Assembly (NCBI RefSeq): GCF_946479965.1
Contig: NZ_CAMLHX010000053.1
Location: 1-27,975, forward strand
Reading direction: 5' to 3'
DNA: 27,975 nt
From: an uncultured Mucilaginibacter sp.
Lineage (GTDB): Bacteria > Bacteroidota > Bacteroidia > Sphingobacteriales > Sphingobacteriaceae
The notes below the pieces were generated by a model, which worked only from the letters and a program-made list of their open reading frames with translations, searched no databases and was not told where the DNA came from. The position numbers were made by a program, and so were the translations under genes. Of the stretch, positions 1 through 7,617 are shown piece after piece (position 1 is the first letter of the stretch; each line of letters opens with the position of its first letter).

Positions 1-77
1 TGAGCCACCGTGAGCCACCGTGAGCCACCGTGAGCCACCGTGAGCCACCGTGAGCCACCGTGAGCCACCCTGAGCCA
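1..77. repeat. 10-bp tandem repeat, truncated by window edge
   Basis: Six perfect copies of TGAGCCACCG (1-60) are followed by a seventh with one change (TGAGCCACCC, 61-70) and a partial copy TGAGCCA (71-77). The array starts at base 1, so its true length is unknown. It lies about 85 bp beyond the stop codon of the leftward MG2/plug gene. On the plus strand the TGA in each unit closes all three frames every 30 bp. On the minus strand the array is open in all frames and would read as a repeated RWLTVAHGGS. I found no start codon that would let a minus-strand gene enter it from the right. Confidence 0.95.
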
Positions 78-161
78 GCTGTCGTCGTAGAATCGCAGAT
101 AGCCACCCAAGCGCGTTACTTAGGCAATTAACGACATTTGAACTTAAAAAGATTTAATTAT

Positions 162-2504
162 TTATAAGTCGGGATTGACAGCTATGCTTTGCCTGGCAAA
201 ACCTACCGCACCGTTTAAGGTAGCACCATTTAAAACTACTGAATATTTGCCGGGAAGATCTGCAGAATAAAATGACACGCGCGCTTTGCCGGCGGTATCG
301 GTTATTATAGTGGGGTTCCAATAAACGGTTGAGCGGGCGTCCTTGTTATTATTTGAAGTTTTGGCAGCATACCTAGGCGAATAAAAACTATGCGGCCAGC
401 TTATAGGCATGGGATGATACGCATGGCCCTGTAAACCAGCCAGCACTTCACCTTTTCCTGAGTTGGTAGTAACGTTTATCAATAGGTATTCAGGCATTGT
501 TATCGTGGTAACACTCTTAATATCTTCAACCGTATGTTGGTAAAGCCAGGCTGCCGTAGCAGGCGGGTCTGTCGGTGCCCGGCCATCAATTAATAAAACC
601 ATTCTTCCCGCCCTGATGTCATATTTGTAAAGCAGGTCGCCAACACTAAACCTTTTACTTCCCGGGCGCGCGACCCGTACCTCTTCCTCTTCAACTCTAA
701 ATGTTGGCCTGGGGCGTATAATACTGCCTTTGCGTATGTTCACCTCGTTTAACAACTTTCCCGCTATCGCGCCTGTGTGGTTCGCTTCCTGCTCTTTTTT
801 AACCCTCATAGCATTTATCAGTGTGCTGTCGTTAGCTATGCTTTGTGAGGGTATGGTTATTAAAGGCTTTGTAAATTCGGGCGGAACAAAATAGTCTACT
901 TTAAGGCCGACATTAAAGGCGCGCTTTGGCCTGATGTGGAAATTGATGGTATCTAAAAAAGGAAACCCGGAAAAGCTAAATCTGCCATTTTTATCTGTAC
1001 GTGTCTTCATCGTAAGCAGGGGATGGGTTGATATCAGTTCTACCTCCGTATTTGCTATTGAAAAACCAAATACATTTGATGCTCTCCCTGTTACCCTGAA
1101 CTCCGGCTCTGCCTGATAGGCCGCAGATATTGACCGCCCAAATAGCTGCCGCCAATCGTAACCTGCCCATCCTTGCGTTAGCAGCAACAGGTCTAAGGCT
1201 TCGCCACGGTTGCCATTTCGCGTATCAAAATAGTAGCCGGGATCCTCAATTGTTCCGTTTATGTCCGGATGCAACAACATGTAGTTAACTATATTTTGCG
1301 CATCCTGCGGCGTTGGGGTCACCTGGTTGTCGTCTGTTACCGCTATAGAAAATAAACCCTCAACAGGGGCGCCATTTTTATCGGTAACCTGTAACTGCAG
1401 GTCAATGCTATCCCGCAGTGCGTATTCTTTTTTGTTGGAGGTGATAACAACTTGTAATGCATCAAGCCGATCAACAAAAACCAGGCGCTGGGTAACTGGT
1501 CGCCGGGCACTGTCAAGCAATACAAATTTTACTACACCCGTCGGAAAAGTCTTTTTAGCCACGTCGAAGTTAAGGCGTTGCTGTTTGATGGTGACTTTGG
1601 CAGCGTAGCAAATCTTACTGCGCGCTTCGGCAATAAGATAATAAACGGAATGCAGGCCTGTGAGATTATTTGTCGCGTTTATAATAACACGCAACGAATC
1701 ATTAGATCGTTCTTCAACCTTTAAAACAATTCCGGATGGACTGACCGCCGGTAAGGCATAATTTTGCGTTACACCATTTAACATTATTTTTGCAGTGTAC
1801 AGCTTGCCCGGTTGTGGTGTAATTTCAAAGCTACCCATTCCCTTGTGGGTTGATCTGAATGGGGCTATCTGTTGCTGATCGTCGGCAAATACGGCGCCGC
1901 TTATGTCTGTTCCTATCCCGTGTTCATCAATTGCCTTAAAAGCTATACGTGTTAAAACGTCCGCTAATAGATTGCCTCCTTCAGGCATAAATTGCAGGTC
2001 GATTTTTTGGGGAGGTTCCGGTTTATTTTTACGTGCCGATTTCTTTTTATTTAACGCTGATGATAAAATGCTGAGCCGTTGGGTAAAAAAACTCTCTTCC
2101 CCATTATTTCTCATCCAGTTGGTATAGGCCCTTATGGTGTAGCCCCCGGTAGGATAGCTCGTTTTTATAATAATATCGCCGTGAGCCACTCCTGAAGTTA
2201 AAACCAAAGCCTGGCGTTTAACTACTGATATACTGTCTGATATTAGCTCCACATATAATAAGCCGCTTTTTAATGAGCTAAAAAGCTCGTCATCCAACAA
2301 ATAAGCGCTAAACCTTAGGGTATCGCCCGTTATGTAGCTTTGTTTATCCAGGTGTAAAAAAACCTTTTCTTTGGCAGCTCCAACATTAACACTATCAATT
2401 TTAGCAATAACAGATTTAAGGGCAGGTGCCTGTGCATTGACCTGTAACGTTGGATTCAGGCTAAAAGCAACAAACAGAAGTATATAAATTGCGACAACCC
2501 TCAT
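162..2504 (-). CDS. Secreted MG2-domain protein with degenerate TonB-receptor plug domain, no barrel
   Basis: A 780-residue exported protein of unknown precise role. Residues 1-25 form a signal peptide ending NAQA. An alpha-2-macroglobulin MG2-like domain follows at about 46-145 (EKVFLHLDKQSYITGDTLRF), then further beta-sandwich regions, the family motif LLLLTQGWAGYDW at 439-451, a carboxypeptidase-regulatory-like (CNA-B-like) domain at about 468-535, and a plug-like segment at about 583-690 (VGDLLYKYDIRAG, VLLIDGR, then VEDIKSVTTI). The C-terminus is another beta-sandwich (TVYWNPTIITDTAGKARVSF) and not a TonB-receptor barrel. Many Bacteroidota encode such proteins; periplasmic or surface location is inferred from the signal peptide. 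The start is an ATG, 83 bp after the epimerase gene on the same strand, so co-transcription is possible. A weak promoter-like TTTG-N21-TAAATTAT lies in the gap. Confidence 0.85.
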   Translation of the reverse strand: MRVVAIYILLFVAFSLNPTLQVNAQAPALKSVIAKIDSVNVGAAKEKVFLHLDKQSYITGDTLRFSAYLLDDELFSSLKSGLLYVELISDSISVVKRQALVLTSGVAHGDIIIKTSYPTGGYTIRAYTNWMRNNGEESFFTQRLSILSSALNKKKSARKNKPEPPQKIDLQFMPEGGNLLADVLTRIAFKAIDEHGIGTDISGAVFADDQQQIAPFRSTHKGMGSFEITPQPGKLYTAKIMLNGVTQNYALPAVSPSGIVLKVEERSNDSLRVIINATNNLTGLHSVYYLIAEARSKICYAAKVTIKQQRLNFDVAKKTFPTGVVKFVLLDSARRPVTQRLVFVDRLDALQVVITSNKKEYALRDSIDLQLQVTDKNGAPVEGLFSIAVTDDNQVTPTPQDAQNIVNYMLLHPDINGTIEDPGYYFDTRNGNRGEALDLLLLTQGWAGYDWRQLFGRSISAAYQAEPEFRVTGRASNVFGFSIANTEVELISTHPLLTMKTRTDKNGRFSFSGFPFLDTINFHIRPKRAFNVGLKVDYFVPPEFTKPLITIPSQSIANDSTLINAMRVKKEQEANHTGAIAGKLLNEVNIRKGSIIRPRPTFRVEEEEVRVARPGSKRFSVGDLLYKYDIRAGRMVLLIDGRAPTDPPATAAWLYQHTVEDIKSVTTITMPEYLLINVTTNSGKGEVLAGLQGHAYHPMPISWPHSFYSPRYAAKTSNNNKDARSTVYWNPTIITDTAGKARVSFYSADLPGKYSVVLNGATLNGAVGFARQSIAVNPDL

Positions 2505-2587
2505 ATTGAGGATAATACTAACAATTATTTTTTATATCTCCTAATAATTTAGTTGATGATTTATGCTTGAACCAAAGCTTTTAGAAA

Positions 2588-3499
2588 TTACGCTTTTTTA
2601 TAAAGATCTTTTAACGCTGCTGTCAATTCAGGGTAGCTAAAACTGAAGCCGGCCGCTTTAATTTTTTTTGCCGATGTATTTGTACTGCCCAAAACAATTG
2701 TACTCATCTCGCCCAAAGCCAATTTTAAAACAAAAGCGGGCACATTGGGTAACCAGAATGGCCGGTGCAACACCTCGGCAATTGCTTTGGTAAACTGTTT
2801 GTTGGTCGCAGGATCGGGCGCCGTCATGTTGAATGCGCCGCTTAGCTCTTCGTGTTCAATAGCAAACATATACATGTATATTACATCCTGCTCATGTATC
2901 CAGGGCATCCATTGTTTACCGCTACCCAATGCCGCGCCAACACCCAGTTTTACAGGCGCGGCTATTTTTGGCAGCGCGCCGCCATCTGCACTCAGCACTA
3001 CGCCCGTTCTGAATTTTACCACGCGCAGCCCTAATTTTTCACCCTCGTTAACAGCATTTTCCCAGGCCACGCAACATGTGCCCATAAAATCATGGGCCGG
3101 GGCGCAGGTCTCGGTCATTACATCATTACCCCTGCCGCTATAGTAGCCAACTCCCGATGCTGATATAACTGATTTTACGGCGTGTGGGTTCTTCTTCAAC
3201 ATATTATAAACCAGTTCAATTGATTTGGTACGGCTTTCTATAATATCTTTTTTGCGTTCTTCTGTCCATCGGCCATCGGCAATGGCGCTGCCCGCCAAGT
3301 GGATAATAATATCTACCCCGTCAATACAATGCTCATCTATCTCGCCTTTGTTTATATCCCACAGATAAGTGGCTACGCGCGCATCTGTACCCGGTTTCCT
3401 GCTTAAATGACTAACTGAATAGCCCTTGCTTAATAAATGCTCTGTCAGTTGCTTGCCGATCAGGCCGGTGCCGCCGGTGAATAGGATGTGCTTGCTCAT
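2588..3499 (-). CDS. TIGR01777 family (SDR39U1-like) NAD(P)-dependent epimerase
   Basis: A 303-residue extended short-chain dehydrogenase/epimerase. The N-terminus MSKHILFTGGTGLIG holds the Rossmann motif TGGTGLIG at residues 8-15. IIHLAGSAIADGRWTEERK is the typical TIGR01777 segment, SASGVGYYSG carries the catalytic-type Ser and Tyr, and the last ~50 residues (ALGEMSTIVLGS through LKDLYKKA) match DUF1731. The reading frame is open 20 codons further upstream to an ATG at 3559, but that ATG lies inside the long inverted repeat and the extension has no dinucleotide-fold character, so the ATG at 3499 is chosen. The substrate is unknown; homologues are annotated as cell-division inhibitor SulA-like only by old transfer. 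The neighbours, helicase and MG2 genes, give no clear pathway. Confidence 0.9.
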   Translation of the reverse strand: MSKHILFTGGTGLIGKQLTEHLLSKGYSVSHLSRKPGTDARVATYLWDINKGEIDEHCIDGVDIIIHLAGSAIADGRWTEERKKDIIESRTKSIELVYNMLKKNPHAVKSVISASGVGYYSGRGNDVMTETCAPAHDFMGTCCVAWENAVNEGEKLGLRVVKFRTGVVLSADGGALPKIAAPVKLGVGAALGSGKQWMPWIHEQDVIYMYMFAIEHEELSGAFNMTAPDPATNKQFTKAIAEVLHRPFWLPNVPAFVLKLALGEMSTIVLGSTNTSAKKIKAAGFSFSYPELTAALKDLYKKA

Positions 3500-3553
3500 G
3501 ATTTGTTTTAGATAAAGGTAACAAGAAATGGGGAAGGGTGTTTTAAATCTGGG

Positions 3554-3634
3554 TGTCATTGCCAGGTACGAAGCAATCGCGAACTTTATATGTCGGCTTT
3601 TCTTCGTGCGATTGCTTCGTACCTCGCAATGACA
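3554..3634. repeat. Long inverted repeat (REP-like), copy 1
   Basis: Two 27-nt arms, 3554-3580 and 3608-3634, are complementary except at one position and are separated by a 27-nt spacer. The arm core is GAAGCAATCGC / GCGATTGCTTC, with TGTCATTG at the outer ends. The right arm begins 12 bp beyond the stop codon of the helicase gene (3647). A second copy lies at 24021-24088. Arms beginning GTCATTGCGAGG are common intergenic repeats in many bacterial genomes. No U-run follows on either strand, so transcript 3'-end stabilisation is more likely than a classical terminator. Confidence 0.9.
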
Positions 3635-3646
3635 CTTCTTGATTAA

Positions 3647-6541
3647 CTATCCCAATATCTCCTTAATATCATCCGCCGTAAGCGATTTAATAAAGCTATC
3701 CTCAGTAGTGATCAACGCGCGGGAAAGGCTCAGTTTGCGTTGCTGTAGAGCCAGGATCTTTTCCTCAACCGTGTCTTTGGTGATGAATTTATAGATGAAT
3801 ACGTTTTTTGTCTGACCGATGCGATGCGTACGGTCGATGGCTTGCTGCTCAACGGCCGGGTTCCACCAAGGGTCGAGGATGAATACATAATCAGCTTCGG
3901 TAAGGTTAAGCCCAACCCCGCCTGCTTTTATGGAGATAAGGAACACGCGAGTATTCTTATCTTCCTGAAACTGTTTTACCACATCGCCGCGGTTTTGGGT
4001 AGCGCCATCAAGGTATACATAGGGGATCTTTTGCTCCTCCATGTAATTGCGGTAAATGGTAAGCTGCTTAACAAATTGAGAGAAGATTAGCACTTTATGC
4101 CCACCATCCAAAACGGTAGAAAGGGTGTGCGTAACGTTCTCAAACTTGCCGGAGTCGCCTTCATACTCCTGGTCTATCATGGATGGGTGATTGGCTATCT
4201 GGCGCAGCTTAGTCAAGCCTTGTAACACCTGTATCTGGCTTTTGGCGAAGGTGCCGTCCTCCAGGCTTTTCAACAACTCGTTTCGGTATTCTGATTTCAC
4301 CTCTTCGTAAACAGATGCCTGTTCTTCGCTCATCTGGCAGTAGAACAAGTTTTCGGTTTTAGGCGGTAGCTCGGTAGCCACCTGCTCCTTGGTGCGGCGC
4401 ATCACAAAGGGCTTTATCAGCGCCTGCAGTTTGCGGGCCTTGTCCTCGTCTTTTTTCTTTTCGATAGGTGTTACAAACTCGTTCTGAAAATATTGCTGAG
4501 AACCCAACAAACCAGGGTTAATGAACGACATCTGCGTCCACAAATCATTAACGGTATTTTCAACCGGCGTACCGCTCAATATCAATTTAAAGCGCGATTT
4601 TAACTGCTTAACTGATTGAAACGATTTAGATGCTGCATTTTTAATATTCTGACTTTCGTCCAATATGATGTAATCAAAGAAGTATTCTTTTAACAAATCA
4701 ATATCTATACGCGTGATACCATAAGTGGTTATCACCACGTCATAATTGGCAAACACATCTGCCTGTTTATAGCGGAACGTACCCGTATGCACCATTAACC
4801 GCAATTGGGGCGCGAATTTTTTAGCTTCGTTAAGCCAGTTATAAATAAGTGACGTAGGCATAACAACCAGCGAGGTGCTTTTACCGCCATCGACCTCGGC
4901 ATCTTCTTTATGCTTTTGCAGCAGGGCCAGGGTTTGTATGGTTTTACCTAAGCCCATATCATCGGCCAAACAGCCCCCAAAATGGTAGTTCTTTAAAAAA
5001 TGGAACCAGTTATAGCCCGCCTGCTGATAGTGCCGTAGTAAGCCGTTAAAGTGTACCGGTATGGGTAAAACTTCCAACTCCTCAAAGTTGGTTAATTTTT
5101 GCAGCTTGCGGGTCATGATAACCTCGGCCATTTCGCCTTCGGCGAGGCTGTTTACCAGGCCTATGTGGTGCCGGCGCAGCTTAAGTTTTTCGCCGCCCTC
5201 GCTAAAATGCAGCAGGTTGCCGTATTGCGAGAACCAGCTTTCGGGAATAACCGCTATCTCGCCTGATGGCAGTGTAAACTCTTTTTTATGATTAAGGATA
5301 TGGTTGCGCAGCTGTATGAACGGAATTTGATAAGGCCCGAAATGTACTACAGCGTGGATATCAAACCAATCGTTATTTTCCTGTACCTGCAGGTCTATTT
5401 TGCTAGAGCCGAAGACGTAGCGTTTTTGCCCTTCAGGTTGGTCAATCTCAAAACCATCATCTATTAATTGCTGATGATGCTGGTTAAGCCATTCAAAAAC
5501 CGAGAAGGACTGATTGTCGTCATCGTCCGCACTCGCAACTTCCAGGTTTTGAAATAAAGAGGAGGCCGTTTTTAATCCTAAACCCTCCAATAATTGTAAT
5601 TTGCCCTTCTCCCAGCTTACTGAGCGTTTAATACGGTGGAAGGTATAATCGTCACCATTACGCTCTATACGTACTGAAATATGCCTTCCATCGCCGTAGG
5701 GGAAAACATAGCCCGCATATTTAAAATATAATTGCAGCTGCGATGTACCGCCCTCCACATATATGGGTTTAAGCACCGGCCGGGCATCGTATTTTTCCGT
5801 GTTGATGGTAAAGCCCTCGGCATAAACGTTGTGTTTTTCAATAAGCGGAGCCACAAACTTTTCAAAATAAGATTGTTCTGATGATTTGGGGATGGCGATG
5901 TAACGTTTATTTAAAAACGGCTGGAGTTTTTTACCCTCTATCTCTTTGTCAAAATAATAAACGGTATCATCCATCAGCATCCATGCGGGGTGGTTGCAGA
6001 TGATCTCCGCATTTTTGAACATAAACTCAATCCGCATTCCCTTGTATTTAATGGTAGGGAAGTAGCGGATCTCCTCCTCGTTCCGCCTGAAATGGAACAA
6101 CACCGATGCCGGCTCTTCTGCAATTTGCAGCTTGCGCTCGGCGGGATAGCCCTCCTTGCTCATCAGGTAAATTTCTTTGCTACCCATCAGGTTAAAGGCC
6201 TCGGCTAAACGCTTTTCTATTTTGGGCCTTATGGTCTCGAAAAGCTGCTCGGTAAACACCTTTGCAAAAAATTCAGAGGGCCGGATCAGTTTTTTATAGT
6301 AGCGTTTTATTACTGCACCCTGCTCAATTTCTTCTAAAAGCTTGATCAGTTTTAGGTCGGTATCCGCCAAACAATTGCTAAATTCTGTCGCAGTATTTGA
6401 GAATAAACGCTGGTGAGTTAAAGAGAATTCGCCGTTGGGGTTAAGCTGAACTATGTGTGGTTCAATAACATACCCAAGATACTCGTGCCGGGCTATGGCA
6501 TAAATTATCTGGCAGGGTTTTGAACTATCAACACGTAACAT
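3647..6541 (-). CDS. SNF2-family (SWI/SNF-like) DEAD/DEAH-box DNA helicase/translocase
   Basis: A 964-residue superfamily 2 ATPase. The first ~490 residues are the divergent N-terminal region found in bacterial long SNF2 proteins. The ATPase core follows: motif I DDMGLGKT at 527-534 (Lys533), motif II DESQ at 628-631, motif III LSGTPVEN at 655-662, then the C-terminal lobe with VLIFSQF at 817-823, YVYLDGATQ at 841-849, AGGVGLNLTEAD at 873-884 and the arginine-finger motif DRTHRIGQ at 903-910. All motifs are intact, so an active dsDNA translocase is expected; the cellular role (transcription or DNA maintenance) is not known. The ATG start is supported by a perfect -7 box 45 bp upstream. The protein has no signal peptide and is cytoplasmic. 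Confidence 0.93.
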   Translation of the reverse strand: MLRVDSSKPCQIIYAIARHEYLGYVIEPHIVQLNPNGEFSLTHQRLFSNTATEFSNCLADTDLKLIKLLEEIEQGAVIKRYYKKLIRPSEFFAKVFTEQLFETIRPKIEKRLAEAFNLMGSKEIYLMSKEGYPAERKLQIAEEPASVLFHFRRNEEEIRYFPTIKYKGMRIEFMFKNAEIICNHPAWMLMDDTVYYFDKEIEGKKLQPFLNKRYIAIPKSSEQSYFEKFVAPLIEKHNVYAEGFTINTEKYDARPVLKPIYVEGGTSQLQLYFKYAGYVFPYGDGRHISVRIERNGDDYTFHRIKRSVSWEKGKLQLLEGLGLKTASSLFQNLEVASADDDDNQSFSVFEWLNQHHQQLIDDGFEIDQPEGQKRYVFGSSKIDLQVQENNDWFDIHAVVHFGPYQIPFIQLRNHILNHKKEFTLPSGEIAVIPESWFSQYGNLLHFSEGGEKLKLRRHHIGLVNSLAEGEMAEVIMTRKLQKLTNFEELEVLPIPVHFNGLLRHYQQAGYNWFHFLKNYHFGGCLADDMGLGKTIQTLALLQKHKEDAEVDGGKSTSLVVMPTSLIYNWLNEAKKFAPQLRLMVHTGTFRYKQADVFANYDVVITTYGITRIDIDLLKEYFFDYIILDESQNIKNAASKSFQSVKQLKSRFKLILSGTPVENTVNDLWTQMSFINPGLLGSQQYFQNEFVTPIEKKKDEDKARKLQALIKPFVMRRTKEQVATELPPKTENLFYCQMSEEQASVYEEVKSEYRNELLKSLEDGTFAKSQIQVLQGLTKLRQIANHPSMIDQEYEGDSGKFENVTHTLSTVLDGGHKVLIFSQFVKQLTIYRNYMEEQKIPYVYLDGATQNRGDVVKQFQEDKNTRVFLISIKAGGVGLNLTEADYVFILDPWWNPAVEQQAIDRTHRIGQTKNVFIYKFITKDTVEEKILALQQRKLSLSRALITTEDSFIKSLTADDIKEILG

Positions 6542-6586
6542 AGGCTTCTAACAAAAAATTATTAAAAGCTACATCAACAAAAAATT

Positions 6587-6594
6587 CAAACGTA
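6587..6594 (-). promoter_or_regulatory. Putative -7 box of the SNF2 helicase gene
   Basis: The minus strand reads TACGTTTG, a perfect match to the Bacteroidota -7 consensus TAnnTTTG, 45 nt before the ATG at 6541. The expected -33 position holds TTTT and not TTTG. The predicted leader is about 40 nt. Confidence 0.45.
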
Positions 6595-6657
6595 CTCAGA
6601 ATTTGCCTTAATTAAAAGCGTTTGGGGTTAAATAATTGTTAACAGATCAACCATTAA

Positions 6658-7443
6658 TTAAACATCCAATTCACCGCCAAATACCAAATTTGCCGGCCCC
6701 TCTAAAAAGATATCCGTAAACACCTTGCCATCATAATTAAAGCGAATGTTCAGATCGCCGCCTAAAACTTTAACTGGTGTTTCAATAGTGCCGGTTTGGT
6801 TGTTGTGTTGGGCCATGGCTAGTGCTACTGCGGTAACTCCTGTGCCACAGGCGTAGGTCTCATCCTCAACACCACGCTCAAAGGTGCGCACGAAGTAGCC
6901 ATTGGCGGTTGGCTCAACAAAATTTACGTTAATGCCTTTGGCTTTGTAGGTAGGGTTATTGCGTATGGCGTGCCCCTCGTGATAAACGTCTTTATCTTTC
7001 AAACCTTCGGTAAGGGCTATATAATGCGGCGAGCCGGTGTTCAGTACATAAGCGTCGCCATCGCGGTTAACGGTGTCAACATCAATCATTTGCAGGCTCA
7101 CCCAATCACCTTCCGCTGAAATTTTGGCATGATGCGGGCCATCTACTGCCAAAAAATCGGTCTCCGTGTCAATTATGCCTAAAAATTTTGCAAAAGCCAC
7201 AATACAGCGCCCGCCGTTGCCGCACATGCTGCTGGGCTGGCCATCGGCATTGTAATAAACCATCTCAAAATCATAGCCCTCAACATCCTGCAAAAACATC
7301 ATACCGTCGCCACCAATGCCAAAGCGCCTGTCGCACAAATGCGAAATTAGCTGAGGATCAGTATGATTTATCGCTTTGGCACGGTTATCCACCAGAATAA
7401 AATCGTTGCCCGCTCCCTGGTATTTATAAAACTGTATCTTCAC
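6658..7443 (-). CDS. dapF: Diaminopimelate epimerase
   Basis: A 261-residue cofactor-independent racemase converting LL- to meso-diaminopimelate, the precursor of lysine and of peptidoglycan cross-links. Both catalytic cysteines are present in their signatures: Cys74 in SSMCGNGGRC and Cys199 in ACGTGVTA. The N-terminus KYQGAGNDFILVDN and the FGIGGDGMMFL segment are typical. The start codon is GTG (7443-7441): the frame has no earlier ATG, the next Met is residue 48, and the family normally begins MKI.FYKYQG at exactly this point. The gene is divergent from htrA across a 174-bp spacer and lies 116 bp upstream of the helicase gene on the same strand. Confidence 0.96.
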   Translation of the reverse strand: MKIQFYKYQGAGNDFILVDNRAKAINHTDPQLISHLCDRRFGIGGDGMMFLQDVEGYDFEMVYYNADGQPSSMCGNGGRCIVAFAKFLGIIDTETDFLAVDGPHHAKISAEGDWVSLQMIDVDTVNRDGDAYVLNTGSPHYIALTEGLKDKDVYHEGHAIRNNPTYKAKGINVNFVEPTANGYFVRTFERGVEDETYACGTGVTAVALAMAQHNNQTGTIETPVKVLGGDLNIRFNYDGKVFTDIFLEGPANLVFGGELDV

Positions 7444-7490
7444 TGTGGGTGTTACTATATAAGATGGTGATAAACAATAAACCTGCCGCG

Positions 7491-7517
7491 TTTAAAGTTT
7501 TTTAACATTTTTTAACA
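7491..7517 (+). promoter_or_regulatory. 10-bp-periodic TTTAAMR motif upstream of htrA
   Basis: TTTAAAG, TTTAACA and TTTAACA start at 7491, 7501 and 7511, each separated by TTT, giving an exact 10-bp (one helical turn) period. The same TTTAACA-N3-TTTAACA arrangement recurs at 11101-11117 upstream of the outer-membrane barrel gene. It lies 21 bp upstream of the putative -33 element of htrA. It may be an activator site or an UP-like element. Confidence 0.35.
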
Positions 7518-7537
7518 ATTATGACGATAACTTATTG

Positions 7538-7569
7538 TTGCAATTGCCGTCTATATGGTATTAAATTTG
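7538..7569 (+). promoter_or_regulatory. Putative htrA promoter
   Basis: TTG at 7538-7540, a 21-nt spacer and TAAATTTG at 7562-7569 match the Bacteroidota housekeeping promoter (TTTG ... TAnnTTTG). Transcription would start near 7575, leaving a leader of about 43 nt before the ATG at 7618. Confidence 0.55.
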
Positions 7570-7617
7570 AAGTCGAAAATTTAAGCAAAGCTAAAAAATA
7601 TAAACAGGATAAAAGAT

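Noticed and set aside
1..77. CRISPR array
   Set aside because: The repeats are directly joined 10-mers without spacers.
2179..2190. A GTGAGCCAC match to the left-edge repeat inside the MG2 gene
   Set aside because: It is a single short match in coding sequence and is explained by the codons.
3500..3559. Twenty-codon N-terminal extension of the epimerase
   Set aside because: It starts inside the inverted repeat, and the family begins at the Rossmann fold (MSKHILFTGG).
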